In this document: one piece after another, positions 1-7,113 of the stretch
How positions within the stretch are numbered: the first letter of the stretch is position 1
Layout: the number at the start of each line of letters is the position of its first letter
Origin: Candidatus Rifleibacteriota bacterium
GTDB taxonomy: Bacteria > Riflebacteria > Ozemobacteria > Ozemobacterales > Ozemobacteraceae
Direction of reading: 5' to 3'
Length of the DNA stretch: 11,616 nucleotides
NCBI GenBank assembly: GCA_017526725.1
Contig: JAFXRA010000234.1
Coordinates: 1-11,616 of the forward strand
Position numbers and translations under genes: made by a program
Notes under the pieces: generated by a model
Seen by the model: the letters and a program-made list of their open reading frames with translations, nothing else
What the model was told of the DNA's origin: nothing
Database searches by the model: none

Positions 1-499
1 CCTTAAAATCATATTCTTTGAAAACGTAATGTAAAAGGCGGAAAGAGAGTTTTAACGGGTCGGTTTCCTTTTCTTCGGAATCTTTCAATAACTGTTCAAA
101 TTTAATGCTGCCGAAACTGTTTATCTTTATGCCGACGGAATCGACTGCAGTAAAAGCATTCTTTTTTGAATCCAGCATGAATAGAACAATCCAGTCAAAA
201 CGGCCTAATTCTGCGACTGCACTAAGTATTTTTTTGTAGCCAGGTTCTGATTGAAGCATTTCTAAATCGTTTAATCTATGGGCTTTTTCATAAAAATTGC
301 AGACCATTTGCAGTGAATTTTTTTCTTTTATGTTGTGTCTGATAACTACTGTTAAAATACCCAGCATAATAAAAACTGCAATAACACCCAATTCTGAATT
401 CTGAAGCATTACTGTAATAAAACCTATTGCAGCCAGCCAAAAGCAATAAAAGAGGGTGAAACTTCGTTCGCTTAAATTTTTATTACTAATAAGTGCCAA
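1..499 (-). CDS. Membrane-anchored protein with possible GAF-like sensory domain, C-terminus off the window
   Basis: Partial gene: the frame stays open from the TTG at 497-499 to the left edge, about 166 codons. Residues 1-13 are short and polar. Two closely spaced hydrophobic segments follow at about 14-33 and 37-54, a membrane hairpin with almost no external loop. After a basic linker comes a soluble stretch containing ILSAVAELGRFDWIVLFML and then a strand-rich part, which resembles the start of a GAF-type ligand-binding domain; this is inference from pattern only. An output domain, if any, lies beyond the edge. The TTG start is chosen because it is the first plausible initiator after the upstream stop, which is in the same frame only 9 nt away; an AGG overlapping that stop is the only Shine-Dalgarno candidate. 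Translation is probably coupled to the upstream gene. Function is unknown; a membrane sensor is possible. Confidence 0.6.
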   Translation of the reverse strand, partial: MALISNKNLSERSFTLFYCFWLAAIGFITVMLQNSELGVIAVFIMLGILTVVIRHNIKEKNSLQMVCNFYEKAHRLNDLEMLQSEPGYKKILSAVAELGRFDWIVLFMLDSKKNAFTAVDSVGIKINSFGSIKFEQLLKDSEEKETDPLKLSFRLLHYVFKEYDFK

Positions 500-508
500 G
501 GTAATTGC

Positions 509-1129
509 CTAGTTTTCGTATAAATTAAAAGATTTTTCCCATTCGGCCAAGCCTATATAAAGCTTTTTGGGACTTCTAGCATCAATATAGAATCTTTTAT
601 CTTTTTCAAGATAATTTTTCAAACGTTGTCTGATTTTAAAGAGCAATTCTTTGTTAAAAACACTTTTTAACTCAAAACTTGCTATTAATGGGGCTGAGAA
701 TCTGTGCCAAAGTTCTGAAAGACCTTGAGGTTTCCCGTGTTTTTTTAAAATTCTATAAATTGTATCTAACATTGATTCGTATAGTTCTGCGCCATTATAA
801 TCATAAAAAAATGCGACCGGCGGCAGAAAACCGAATTTAGCAACAATGTCTCTGGCTTTTCTAACCAGTTTTTCACCGTCTGATTGAAGACCTATGATTT
901 CGGAACGCAATATACGCATAAGCATCAGGTCAATATCTTTGCGAACTAAAGTATCTATTAAAGCTGAATCAGATGGAAAAAATTTTTTTAAAATAGGCCT
1001 TACTGCTTCTATGGGTTCAACACTCAAAAACTGTATATTTCGCCCATAGGTTTCAGAATTCTTGCTTTTCATTTCGCCAAGAATTCTTTCAAATTGTAAT
1101 ATAAATTCAAACTTAGTTTCGCAAGGCAA
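509..1129 (-). CDS. Hypothetical cytoplasmic protein with possible C-terminal winged-helix domain
   Basis: A 206-residue soluble protein with no signal peptide or membrane segment. I do not recognise the N-terminal two thirds, which look mostly helical. The C-terminal part, about 117-200, runs from YRILKKHGKPQGLSELWHRF through RQRLKNYLEKDKRFYI to KKLYIGLAEWE. This order of helix, helix, arginine-rich recognition-like helix and beta wing resembles HARE-HTH-like winged-helix domains, but the match is by eye. The start is TTG at 1127-1129: an AGGTG Shine-Dalgarno at spacing 8 precedes it, and the promoter at 1170-1198 gives a leader of about 30 nt. It is first in a unit with the membrane protein whose frame continues directly after its TAG stop. 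A DNA-binding or scaffold partner of that putative sensor is a guess. Confidence 0.7.
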   Translation of the reverse strand: MPCETKFEFILQFERILGEMKSKNSETYGRNIQFLSVEPIEAVRPILKKFFPSDSALIDTLVRKDIDLMLMRILRSEIIGLQSDGEKLVRKARDIVAKFGFLPPVAFFYDYNGAELYESMLDTIYRILKKHGKPQGLSELWHRFSAPLIASFELKSVFNKELLFKIRQRLKNYLEKDKRFYIDARSPKKLYIGLAEWEKSFNLYEN

Positions 1130-1169
1130 TTTTAAGGCACCTAGTATAAAAATAAATAATTATTTATTT

Positions 1170-1198
1170 ATTATAACATAATACTTTTTCATTCTCAA
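1170..1198 (-). promoter_or_regulatory. Sigma70-type promoter for the 1129-1 gene pair
   Basis: Reading the minus strand, a TTGAGA -35 box (1193-1198) and a perfect TATAAT -10 box (1170-1175) are separated by exactly 17 nt. Transcription would start near 1163, about 34 nt before the TTG start. The -35 box is overlapped by a palindrome at 1196-1212. Confidence 0.75.
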
Positions 1199-1212
1199 CT
1201 TTGCAAAAGTTG
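1196..1212. promoter_or_regulatory. Palindrome overlapping the -35 box, candidate operator
   Basis: CAACTTT-GCA-AAAGTTG is a perfect 7-bp inverted repeat with a 3-nt centre. It covers the first three bases of the -35 box of the minus-strand promoter and the region just upstream of it. It lacks a following T-run, so it is not a good terminator for ccsA. A regulator binding here could repress or activate the downstream pair; this is inferred from position only. Confidence 0.4.
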
Positions 1213-1251
1213 CCAAGGGCATAGGTAAAAATAGACTTTGTCTGATAAAAG

Positions 1252-2295
1252 TTAAATATAGGAATGGAGTCCGCTGATAAGGAAGTTAACTGCAAACAAA
1301 GTAAACAATGTTACAGAAAAACCTGCTACAGCTAGGCATGCCGTCCAGATTCCACTCCAACCGCGTGATAATCTTACATGCAGATATACGGAATAAACTA
1401 AAAATGTAACCAGAGCCCAGGTTTCTTTTGGGTCCCAACCCCAGTATCTACCCCAGGCTTTATTTGCCCAGATCATTCCAAATACCAGTCCTCCGACTGT
1501 ATATAAAGGATAGCCAAGGGCAATGGCACGGTATGTCAGGTTATCCAGAACAGAATCTTCTGGTAGCCATTTTTCGGCACCTTTGCCAATAGCTCCTCTG
1601 AAAAGGTAAGTCATAATAGAAAGAACTATAGAGGTGACTATGGCAGGGCAAATAAGCCAATAGACAATGTTTTGCCATTTATTAACATATTTGGGGTTTT
1701 CTTTTAAAGTTAAGGCAAGAAGAATCATTCCTGCGATAAAAATAATAGGTAAGCCTACTGTAACAATATAGCAGGCTATTTTTTCCGCTTTGTTTTCAAA
1801 AGTGGTTTTGCCAGCTGAATTGCCTAATATTCGTCTTAGGCAGTACATATAGCTTAAAATAAAAGCTACCGCAAAACATGATTCCCCAAGAAAAGCCAGT
1901 GAAACATGAACATAAAGCCAGTTAGACTGAAGCGGGGCTATCAAAGGCTTTATTTCACTTGGAAATAATGAAGAAATACCTATCATCATTACTGCAAAAA
2001 CACTTGAACCTGCTTCCAAAAAGGCTAAAGGATGTTTGATTGTAAAAATAATACCGCTTAAAACCATAAAGGTTGATAGGGTAACCATTGATTCATACAT
2101 GTTGGAGAGCGGAGGGTAGCCTGCTTCGTTCCAACGAAGCCCAAGTGCTATAATTGCGCTGATTGCGCCTATCCAATTGGCTATTCTTGCGATTTTATAA
2201 ATTTTATCCTTATTTGTGCTGAAATAAACGCAATATAGGAAAAATGCGATTAGATAACAGGCCATTGCTATGATAAAAATGGTCGATTCGTTCAT
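1252..2295 (-). CDS. ccsA: Cytochrome c biogenesis protein CcsA (ResC-type heme handling protein)
   Basis: System II cytochrome c maturation: with ResB it forms the integral membrane complex that moves heme across the cytoplasmic membrane and joins it to CXXCH motifs of apocytochromes. At 347 residues it has about eight hydrophobic segments. The tryptophan-rich WWD heme-binding motif is intact at 281-294 (WGRYWGWDPKETWA), preceded by the usual YRAIALGYPLYTVGG segment. Histidines typical of the family are present at 130 (YVHVSLAF), 306 (YLHVRL) and 344, in the characteristic ending NFLISGLHSY. It appears complete. The ATG overlaps the resB stop by 4 nt (ATGA), so translation is coupled and the order resB-ccsA matches many bacterial operons. 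Databases name this family variously CcsA, CcsB or ResC. No c-type cytochrome lies in the window. Confidence 0.95.
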   Translation of the reverse strand: MNESTIFIIAMACYLIAFFLYCVYFSTNKDKIYKIARIANWIGAISAIIALGLRWNEAGYPPLSNMYESMVTLSTFMVLSGIIFTIKHPLAFLEAGSSVFAVMMIGISSLFPSEIKPLIAPLQSNWLYVHVSLAFLGESCFAVAFILSYMYCLRRILGNSAGKTTFENKAEKIACYIVTVGLPIIFIAGMILLALTLKENPKYVNKWQNIVYWLICPAIVTSIVLSIMTYLFRGAIGKGAEKWLPEDSVLDNLTYRAIALGYPLYTVGGLVFGMIWANKAWGRYWGWDPKETWALVTFLVYSVYLHVRLSRGWSGIWTACLAVAGFSVTLFTLFAVNFLISGLHSYI

Positions 2296-3833
2296 TGTTT
2301 TGCCTCATTAGTTTTGGGGTTTAATTTATTTTCTAATTTGGTCAGTTCTTCTGACAACAGATTTGCAGCTCTATTTGAATCAACAGCTATGAAAGCTGAA
2401 CCGTCAGGATTAATAATAATCCATTCTTCGCAATAGGTAATATAAAAAGTGAACATCATGCCCAGACAAAACATTATACAGCCTAACCAAACCAAAGGCG
2501 TTCCAGGGTCATAGGTCATTTGTATTACGCATTCGTATTCGTATTCTGCATTTTCCAGAATGAATTTTAAAGGTAATTTTGGTTCATGTGGGAAAATGCC
2601 AGCATTTTTTTCAGAGAATGCCCAGGTATTTCCGACTCTGCAGTTTGCTTCCTTATCAAAAGCAACAACAATAGCTGCCGGATTTTCTAGCTCTGCTGAA
2701 GCAGAGAAAAATGAACCATCCGGCTTAATTCTTAAATCTGGCAGAAAATGGCTTACAACCAAAGAAAAGGGAAAACTTTTAATATCAAAAGATTCGTTGA
2801 GTCCTACTTCAACTTTTTGAGGGAATAAATCCTCGGCCGGTTTATAGCTTTCCCAGCCTTCTATATTCGGAAGGTATGTAGCATTAAGTCTTATTTTCTT
2901 CCAGATCTTATTCCATGAAGCAAGATAAAAATTCAACCCGTTGTAACTAATCGGGTAATTAACTTTTATAACCTGTGGCTGCGATTCTTTGACAACATTG
3001 AAAAGAGAGCCGGAAGCTACATCCATAAATCTGAGTTCTGCGTTCCAGCTTTTTATGCCATTGTTTGTTCCGCTTGCAGTAGTGTAGTTTTCTACCCAAA
3101 GCCTGTCAAAAGAGACTTTGAATTCTGGCTTCATTAAACCTTCAGAATATATTTCGTGCAGTTTTTCAATTTCTTTTCTCATCCCATCTAATCTGGAGTC
3201 CTGAGGGTTGAACTGTCTGATTGTTCTTGCTTGACGGCTCAATTTGTCAGCTTTATATGCTGTTCTTATGATATCAATTGAGGGAATAGGTATTTTTTCG
3301 CCGGCTTTGCCGTAGATAGGCATTTCTACGCCAAAAAGTAAACCAATAAATCCGCCTACAAATATTAATACCAAACCGATATGAAGTATTAAACCACCGA
3401 TTAAAGCCGGTTTCCCTTTTGAACTGAACGCTATCTGACTACCATCTTCCAGAGTCGAAATTTTATAGTCTTTAAGTGCTTCTTGATTTTCTATTTTTGT
3501 TATTTTTTTAGATGTTTTCAGATTATAAATGTATTCTTTTGTTTTCTGCTCTTTGTTAGAAAATTTATTATAAAGATTCTTAGAACGTATACAAACGCAT
3601 ATAACAGCCGAAGTCAGCAAGAGAAAAAGAACTCCCATAAAAAAGCTGCTTCTATACATATCATCAAAACCTAGAGCAAGAATATACTGCCAGGTTTTGG
3701 GAAACCCATTTATATAATTGATTGCTTCAAGCTTTTGAGGAATTATTGTTCCTATTATAGCTAGAAGGGTTAAAGCACAAATTAAAAATATTGCTGTTTT
3801 TAGCGAGGCTAATAAAGCTATTATCTTTTTCAT
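2292..3833 (-). CDS. resB: Cytochrome c biogenesis protein ResB (Ccs1)
   Basis: Partner of CcsA in system II cytochrome c maturation; family members hold the extracytoplasmic domain thought to present apocytochrome and help keep its cysteines and heme reduced. Length is 513 residues. The N-terminus SLKTAIFLICALTLLAIIGT and IPQ is the family signature. Membrane segments lie at about 10-32, 63-82, 144-168 (with the family's conserved histidine, H151, in LILHIGLVLIF) and 446-466. A large extracytoplasmic domain spans about 170-445 and includes VNYPISYNGLNFYLASW and TYDPGTPLVWLG, both typical. After the last membrane segment many ResB proteins carry a histidine (often SHRR-like); here the sequence is YITYCEEW, so that residue seems absent. 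The ATG at 3831-3833 has only a weak AGAG Shine-Dalgarno. It is the first gene of the operon, divergent from the TPR gene. Confidence 0.92.
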   Translation of the reverse strand: MKKIIALLASLKTAIFLICALTLLAIIGTIIPQKLEAINYINGFPKTWQYILALGFDDMYRSSFFMGVLFLLLTSAVICVCIRSKNLYNKFSNKEQKTKEYIYNLKTSKKITKIENQEALKDYKISTLEDGSQIAFSSKGKPALIGGLILHIGLVLIFVGGFIGLLFGVEMPIYGKAGEKIPIPSIDIIRTAYKADKLSRQARTIRQFNPQDSRLDGMRKEIEKLHEIYSEGLMKPEFKVSFDRLWVENYTTASGTNNGIKSWNAELRFMDVASGSLFNVVKESQPQVIKVNYPISYNGLNFYLASWNKIWKKIRLNATYLPNIEGWESYKPAEDLFPQKVEVGLNESFDIKSFPFSLVVSHFLPDLRIKPDGSFFSASAELENPAAIVVAFDKEANCRVGNTWAFSEKNAGIFPHEPKLPLKFILENAEYEYECVIQMTYDPGTPLVWLGCIMFCLGMMFTFYITYCEEWIIINPDGSAFIAVDSNRAANLLSEELTKLENKLNPKTNEAKQ

Positions 3834-3860
3834 ACATTTATCTCTAGGAAGAATGAATGT

Positions 3861-3888
3861 ATATTAGCATAAAAGAATTTAATTTGAA
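3861..3888 (-). promoter_or_regulatory. Candidate extended -10 promoter for resB-ccsA
   Basis: On the minus strand a TGC-TAATAT extended -10 (3861-3869) lies 16 nt after a weak TTCAAA -35 (3883-3888). Transcription would begin near 3854, about 20 nt before the resB ATG. The boxes are imperfect. This is the best candidate I see in the 160-bp divergent gap. Confidence 0.4.
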
Positions 3889-3997
3889 ATACAGCACTTT
3901 TGTAAATTTACGTTAATTTTCAATCTTTAACTTTTATTTTATTGAAGGGTTTGGTAACATATGGGTACATTTATTAAAGAATTTGGTGAGATTTATT

Positions 3998-5452
3998 ATG
4001 GGAAAATTTAAATCCGTTATATATACAGCTGTTCTTGCTGCCTTGATGTTTGGGCAGGTTGGTATGGTCTGGGGACAGCAATCTCCTAAGCTTCATGTCG
4101 AAGTCGGTTTGAATCATTTTTATAAAAATAGGTATTTAGAGGCTTATAAAGAGTTTAAAAAGGCTCTTGAAATAGACCCGTCCTATGCTGAAGCTTACTA
4201 TAATCTCGGTAGAGTTTATAAAGCACAAGGTTTTATGAAAGAAGCAATAGTAGAATTTCAGATTGCTGTTAGATTAAAACCCGATTATGTTGCGGCAAAA
4301 CGTGAATTAGATGCTTTGACTAAATCTTTCGCTGCTGATGTTGATAAACAGATAAGAAGTCAGGGAAAAGAAAATTATAGGAAAACTGAATTTGATTTAA
4401 TGAGTCCCGATGACGCAGAAAGCAAAGCAAAACAAATGCTCAATCAGGGCAAGACTGACGAAGCAATTAGATATTATTCTGTTGTAGTTAAGGAAAGACC
4501 TAACGATGTTAGTTCACATAAAATGTTAGGTTTTTTGAATTATAAAACCAATCATTATACAGATTCGCTGACAAGTTATCAGGCAGCTGCCAAGCTTTCT
4601 CCTACAGACCCAGAAATACCCTATGCAATAGGTTTGATTTATATGAAGACTAAAAGCCCTGAAAAAGCTGAAGGTTACTTCCAAAAAGCGATACAGCTTA
4701 ATTCTTCAATGATTAAAGCTTATTTCGCATTGGGTGAATCTTATGAAGCACAAGAAAAAATTGATGATGCTGTTTTCCAATTTAGAAAGTGTCTTGAACT
4801 CAATCCTAATCTAAAAGAAGCAAAGAACAAATTAGATTACATGGTTGGAAAGCAAAGTTACAATTATTACAGCCGTGGCTCATATTTCTATCAAAAAGGC
4901 GATTATGAAAAGGCTCTTCCACTGCTTTCTATGGCTAAGAGTCATGGCAACCTCACTGCTGACCAGAAGAGACAGATAGAAGAAATGCTGAATGCAAGCC
5001 AGTATTGGGTCAACAAACAGCAGGCAGAAAAGCGTGCTAATGCTGAACGCGAACAAGTAATGACTCAGGCTAATATTACTAGAAGCGTCAGTCCTTACGA
5101 TGTAAGCAGCAATCCTAATTCTTATATTGGCAAGGCTGTTGAATGGGAAGGTGCAGTCGAATTTATAAACAAAGAACGCGGCAAGCTTTCCATTTGTGTT
5201 AATTCTAATTCCAAATACGATGCCGAAACCAATATGGATTACTGCTTTATGGTAGTTTTGCCTAAAAAAGTAAATGAAGACCCTAGAATTTCTGACTACT
5301 CATCTATAACGGTTAAGGGGAAAATAGTAAAGGTTGAAAAAATATACTATGATGGTGCTGGTTTCAGTTCTAGAAAACAGCCTGTCTTAGAAGCAGTTGA
5401 AATTACTTTCAGACGTGATAATTATGACACACCGCTAGTTTTGCGATTCTGA
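3998..5452 (+). CDS. Secreted TPR-repeat protein with C-terminal OB-like domain
   Basis: A 484-residue exported protein. The ATG at 3998 is chosen over upstream TTG (3983) and GTG (3986) because GGTGAG at 3985-3990 makes a Shine-Dalgarno at spacing 7 and the protein then begins with a normal signal peptide (1-27, cleavage after VWGQ or nearby). TPR units follow at about 33-63, 64-97, 139-170, 171-204, 205-237, 238-271 and a degenerate one at 290-318, with classic patterns such as AEAYYNLGRVYKAQGFMKEA. A charged helical linker (320-360) leads to residues 365-472, a beta-rich segment beginning NPNSYIGKAVEWEGAVEFI and including ITVKGKIVKVE. This resembles OB-fold domains of secreted proteins by pattern only. 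TPRs bind partner proteins, so a periplasmic scaffold is likely; the partner may be the zinc-ribbon protein encoded 20 nt downstream. Confidence 0.85.
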   Translation: MGKFKSVIYTAVLAALMFGQVGMVWGQQSPKLHVEVGLNHFYKNRYLEAYKEFKKALEIDPSYAEAYYNLGRVYKAQGFMKEAIVEFQIAVRLKPDYVAAKRELDALTKSFAADVDKQIRSQGKENYRKTEFDLMSPDDAESKAKQMLNQGKTDEAIRYYSVVVKERPNDVSSHKMLGFLNYKTNHYTDSLTSYQAAAKLSPTDPEIPYAIGLIYMKTKSPEKAEGYFQKAIQLNSSMIKAYFALGESYEAQEKIDDAVFQFRKCLELNPNLKEAKNKLDYMVGKQSYNYYSRGSYFYQKGDYEKALPLLSMAKSHGNLTADQKRQIEEMLNASQYWVNKQQAEKRANAEREQVMTQANITRSVSPYDVSSNPNSYIGKAVEWEGAVEFINKERGKLSICVNSNSKYDAETNMDYCFMVVLPKKVNEDPRISDYSSITVKGKIVKVEKIYYDGAGFSSRKQPVLEAVEITFRRDNYDTPLVLRF

Positions 5453-5472
5453 TTCAATACTCTTTGGGAAAA

Positions 5473-6153
5473 ATGTTAAAGCATTGCTTCTTTAATAAAG
5501 TTTCTATTTTATTGATGATGTTTCTATTTGCTTTTTTATGGCAAGTAGAAGCAAAAGATTGTCCTGCCTGCGGTGCTGAAAATATGCCTGACTTAGTTAT
5601 GCTTTGCCCTGAATGCGGGGCGAATCTCTATGATTATGCTTACGAAAAAAAGGGAACAGACCGTTCTGCTTTGATAATTAGGCTGTATTATACCGGTAAT
5701 AACCCTAATAAGCTTGCTGATTATGCAAAGCTCTATATTAACGGGAAATACAAAGGGAACATTGAACTTGTTGAAAAACAGTCTAGAAAAGAAGAAGAAG
5801 ATTTAAAAGGCTGGAGCAATGGCTTAGGCGATACTTTCACCGCTTTATATGAAAAAGAGTTTCGTGATATTCCTGTAGGTCAGCTAAAAGTTGAAGTAGA
5901 AATGAAGTTTAACCGTATGTACGGGTTGGCTCGCAGTTATAAACGAGCTGTTTTTCCATATGTTAATTTTACTGGAAAAGAAAAGACTGTTATTGAGCAT
6001 TATTTCGAGTCTGCTGTTGATTTTAGTGTTACAGACAAAAAGAAAAAAGAAAAAATAAAAGAAGAAAGCAAAAAGGAAATCCCTATTGTGTCTGATACAA
6101 AGTTAAAAACAGGCACCGGAACTGTTAAACTTGATATAGGCCTCTTCGATTAA
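5473..6153 (+). CDS. Exported zinc-ribbon protein of unknown function
   Basis: A 226-residue protein from the ATG at 5473 (a TTG at 5464 would add three residues but has no ribosome site; GGGA just before the ATG is a weak, close one). Residues 1-27 form a signal peptide ending VEA. The mature protein starts at once with a four-cysteine zinc ribbon: C30-P-A-C33-G and C45-P-E-C48-G. Residues 60-185 look like an all-beta domain (SALIIRLYY, AKLYINGKYKGNIEL, VGQLKVEVEMKF), perhaps immunoglobulin- or carboxypeptidase-regulatory-like. The tail, about 186-212, is rich in lysine and glutamate. It lies 20 nt after the TPR gene and is surely co-transcribed. Zinc ribbons are common inside the cell but uncommon directly behind a signal peptide, where they face oxidising conditions. 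Function not recognised. Confidence 0.8.
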   Translation: MLKHCFFNKVSILLMMFLFAFLWQVEAKDCPACGAENMPDLVMLCPECGANLYDYAYEKKGTDRSALIIRLYYTGNNPNKLADYAKLYINGKYKGNIELVEKQSRKEEEDLKGWSNGLGDTFTALYEKEFRDIPVGQLKVEVEMKFNRMYGLARSYKRAVFPYVNFTGKEKTVIEHYFESAVDFSVTDKKKKEKIKEESKKEIPIVSDTKLKTGTGTVKLDIGLFD

Positions 6154-6337
6154 CCCCTCATCACCTTAAAATAAGCAAAAGTCTCTGACAGATGAAGATC
6201 TTCCCCCAAAGCGTAAGCTGTTGGGGGAAGTGGTTCCGAAGGAACCGAAAGGGGTCTTTTTCCAATCACCTACTACCAACCACTAATCATCATTCACGCC
6301 AAGCTTTGCTTGGCTGTCAGCTTGCTGACTGAGGGGT
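6153..6337. repeat. Hairpin-rich MITE-like intergenic element with 8-bp terminal inverted repeats
   Basis: ACCCCTCA (6153-6160) and TGAGGGGT (6330-6337) are perfect 8-bp inverted ends around 185 bp with no ORF. Inside are four perfect hairpins: CTTCCCCCAA/TTGGGGGAAG at 6200-6230 (its loop contains AGC-GTAA-GCT), GGTTCC-GAA-GGAACC at 6232-6246, GCCAAGC-TTT-GCTTGGC at 6298-6314, and GTCAG-CTTG-CTGAC at 6316-6329. Each hairpin pair is followed by AGGGGTCTT (6250-6258 and 6332-6340), so the element looks like two units in tandem. It resembles the small palindromic intergenic repeats starting ACCCCTC that recur in some gut bacterial genomes; that comparison is from memory. The left end overlaps the stop codon of the preceding gene. 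It may also end transcription of that operon, since a T-run follows at 6256-6261. Confidence 0.6.
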
Positions 6338-6462
6338 CTTCATAAAAACGCTGGTCATAGCCTGCAAAAAAGCCTTTTTGAAAGTCTCTAATAAAAGGAT
6401 AAGCTTATTTAAGGTTTCTGCCGATATTTTAGGGCAGATACTATAAAAGTGAGGCAACAACT
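6338..6462 (+). other. Upstream region of the propeller gene
   Basis: These 125 bases hold no ORF. A good Shine-Dalgarno (GAGG, 6451-6454, spacing 8) precedes the ATG at 6463. I find no convincing promoter: TTGAAA at 6378-6383 has no well-spaced -10 box, and TATAAA at 6442-6447 lies too close to the ribosome site. The 9-mer AAAGTCTCT (6381-6389) also occurs at 6178-6186 inside the upstream element. Confidence 0.35.
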
Positions 6463-7113
6463 ATGCAACAGAAAGAAACTCGCTGGTTATACATTTTTAC
6501 TGTTATTAGCCTTTTAAGTTTGTCTTTTTATTCTCCAAAGGCTCATGCAAATTCTAACTGGCTTAAATACTTCAAAAAAGATTCTTTGTTGAATACTTAC
6601 AAGACCTGTTATGCTGTCTTAGGCGATTCTCTTTGGACAGGAACCTACGGTGACGGTGTTGTAATTAAAGACGGAAAAAACGTTAGGACTATTACCAATA
6701 AAAACACTCGCTCAACTCCGGCTTTAAACGATGGTCTTGTTTCCGATTATATTACCTGCATTACTTTCGATGAAGCTCGTCAGAGAGTTTGGATAGGCAC
6801 CAATGAAGGACTCTGCAGCTGCGATTACGAAGGCAAAGAATGGACCAGACATCAAGAAGGCAAAGATTTGCCAAACAATATCATTAGAGCTTTGGCTGTT
6901 GATAACTCTGGAAATCTCTGGGTCGGTACTCCATCCGGTATTGCTTTCTATAATGGTGAAAGCTGGAAAGTATTTAATGAATCTAACGGTCTTCTTCAGG
7001 GCAGCATTCATTCAATAAAAGTTAAAGATAATAATGTCTGGGTAGGTACTGTTGGCGGTTCTGTAAGCAGATATAAAGACGGACAGTGGCAGACTGTTGT
7101 AGGTTTTGACTAA
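6463..7113 (+). CDS. Secreted short beta-propeller protein (two-component-regulator propeller repeats)
   Basis: A 216-residue exported protein. The signal peptide runs to about residue 29 (SPKAHA, then N). The rest consists of about four propeller blades of the type found in sensor domains of hybrid two-component regulators, each with the signature [LV]W[TIV]GT..G: LWTGTYGDG near 58, VWIGTNEGL near 109, LWVGTPSGIAFYNGESW near 152, and VWVGTVGGSVSRYKDGQW near 192. Complete propellers of this family usually have many more blades, so this would be a half-propeller that dimerises, or a shortened derivative. There is no membrane segment or kinase behind it. The ATG has GAGG at spacing 8. The stop codon overlaps the next gene (TAATG), so the two products are made together although one is exported and the other seems cytoplasmic. 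Ligand and role unknown. Confidence 0.8.
   Translation: MQQKETRWLYIFTVISLLSLSFYSPKAHANSNWLKYFKKDSLLNTYKTCYAVLGDSLWTGTYGDGVVIKDGKNVRTITNKNTRSTPALNDGLVSDYITCITFDEARQRVWIGTNEGLCSCDYEGKEWTRHQEGKDLPNNIIRALAVDNSGNLWVGTPSGIAFYNGESWKVFNESNGLLQGSIHSIKVKDNNVWVGTVGGSVSRYKDGQWQTVVGFD

Noticed and set aside
1236..1250. Hairpin AGAC-AAA-GTCT downstream of ccsA as a terminator
   Set aside because: The stem is only 4 bp, too weak to claim although a short T-run follows on the minus strand.
2560..2820. Plus-strand ORF of 86 codons inside resB
   Set aside because: It lies antisense to a conserved part of resB, has no promoter or ribosome site of its own, and its product resembles nothing; it is a shadow frame.
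3902..3911. Palindrome GTAAATTTAC in the divergent resB/TPR gap
   Set aside because: Ten A+T-rich bases in an A+T-rich gap are easily expected by chance, and they do not align with either promoter candidate.
3983..3997. TTG and GTG starts upstream of the TPR gene's ATG
   Set aside because: GGTGAG at 3985-3990 serves the ATG at 3998, and the longer forms would put extra residues before a normal signal peptide.
6153..6337. CRISPR array or tRNA/rRNA in the hairpin-rich region
   Set aside because: The hairpins differ in sequence, there is no regular spacer-repeat unit, and no cloverleaf can be drawn.
6366..6380. A-run, GCC, T-run as an intrinsic terminator
   Set aside because: The arms do not pair around a G+C stem (AAAAGCC would need GGCTTTT), so no proper hairpin forms.
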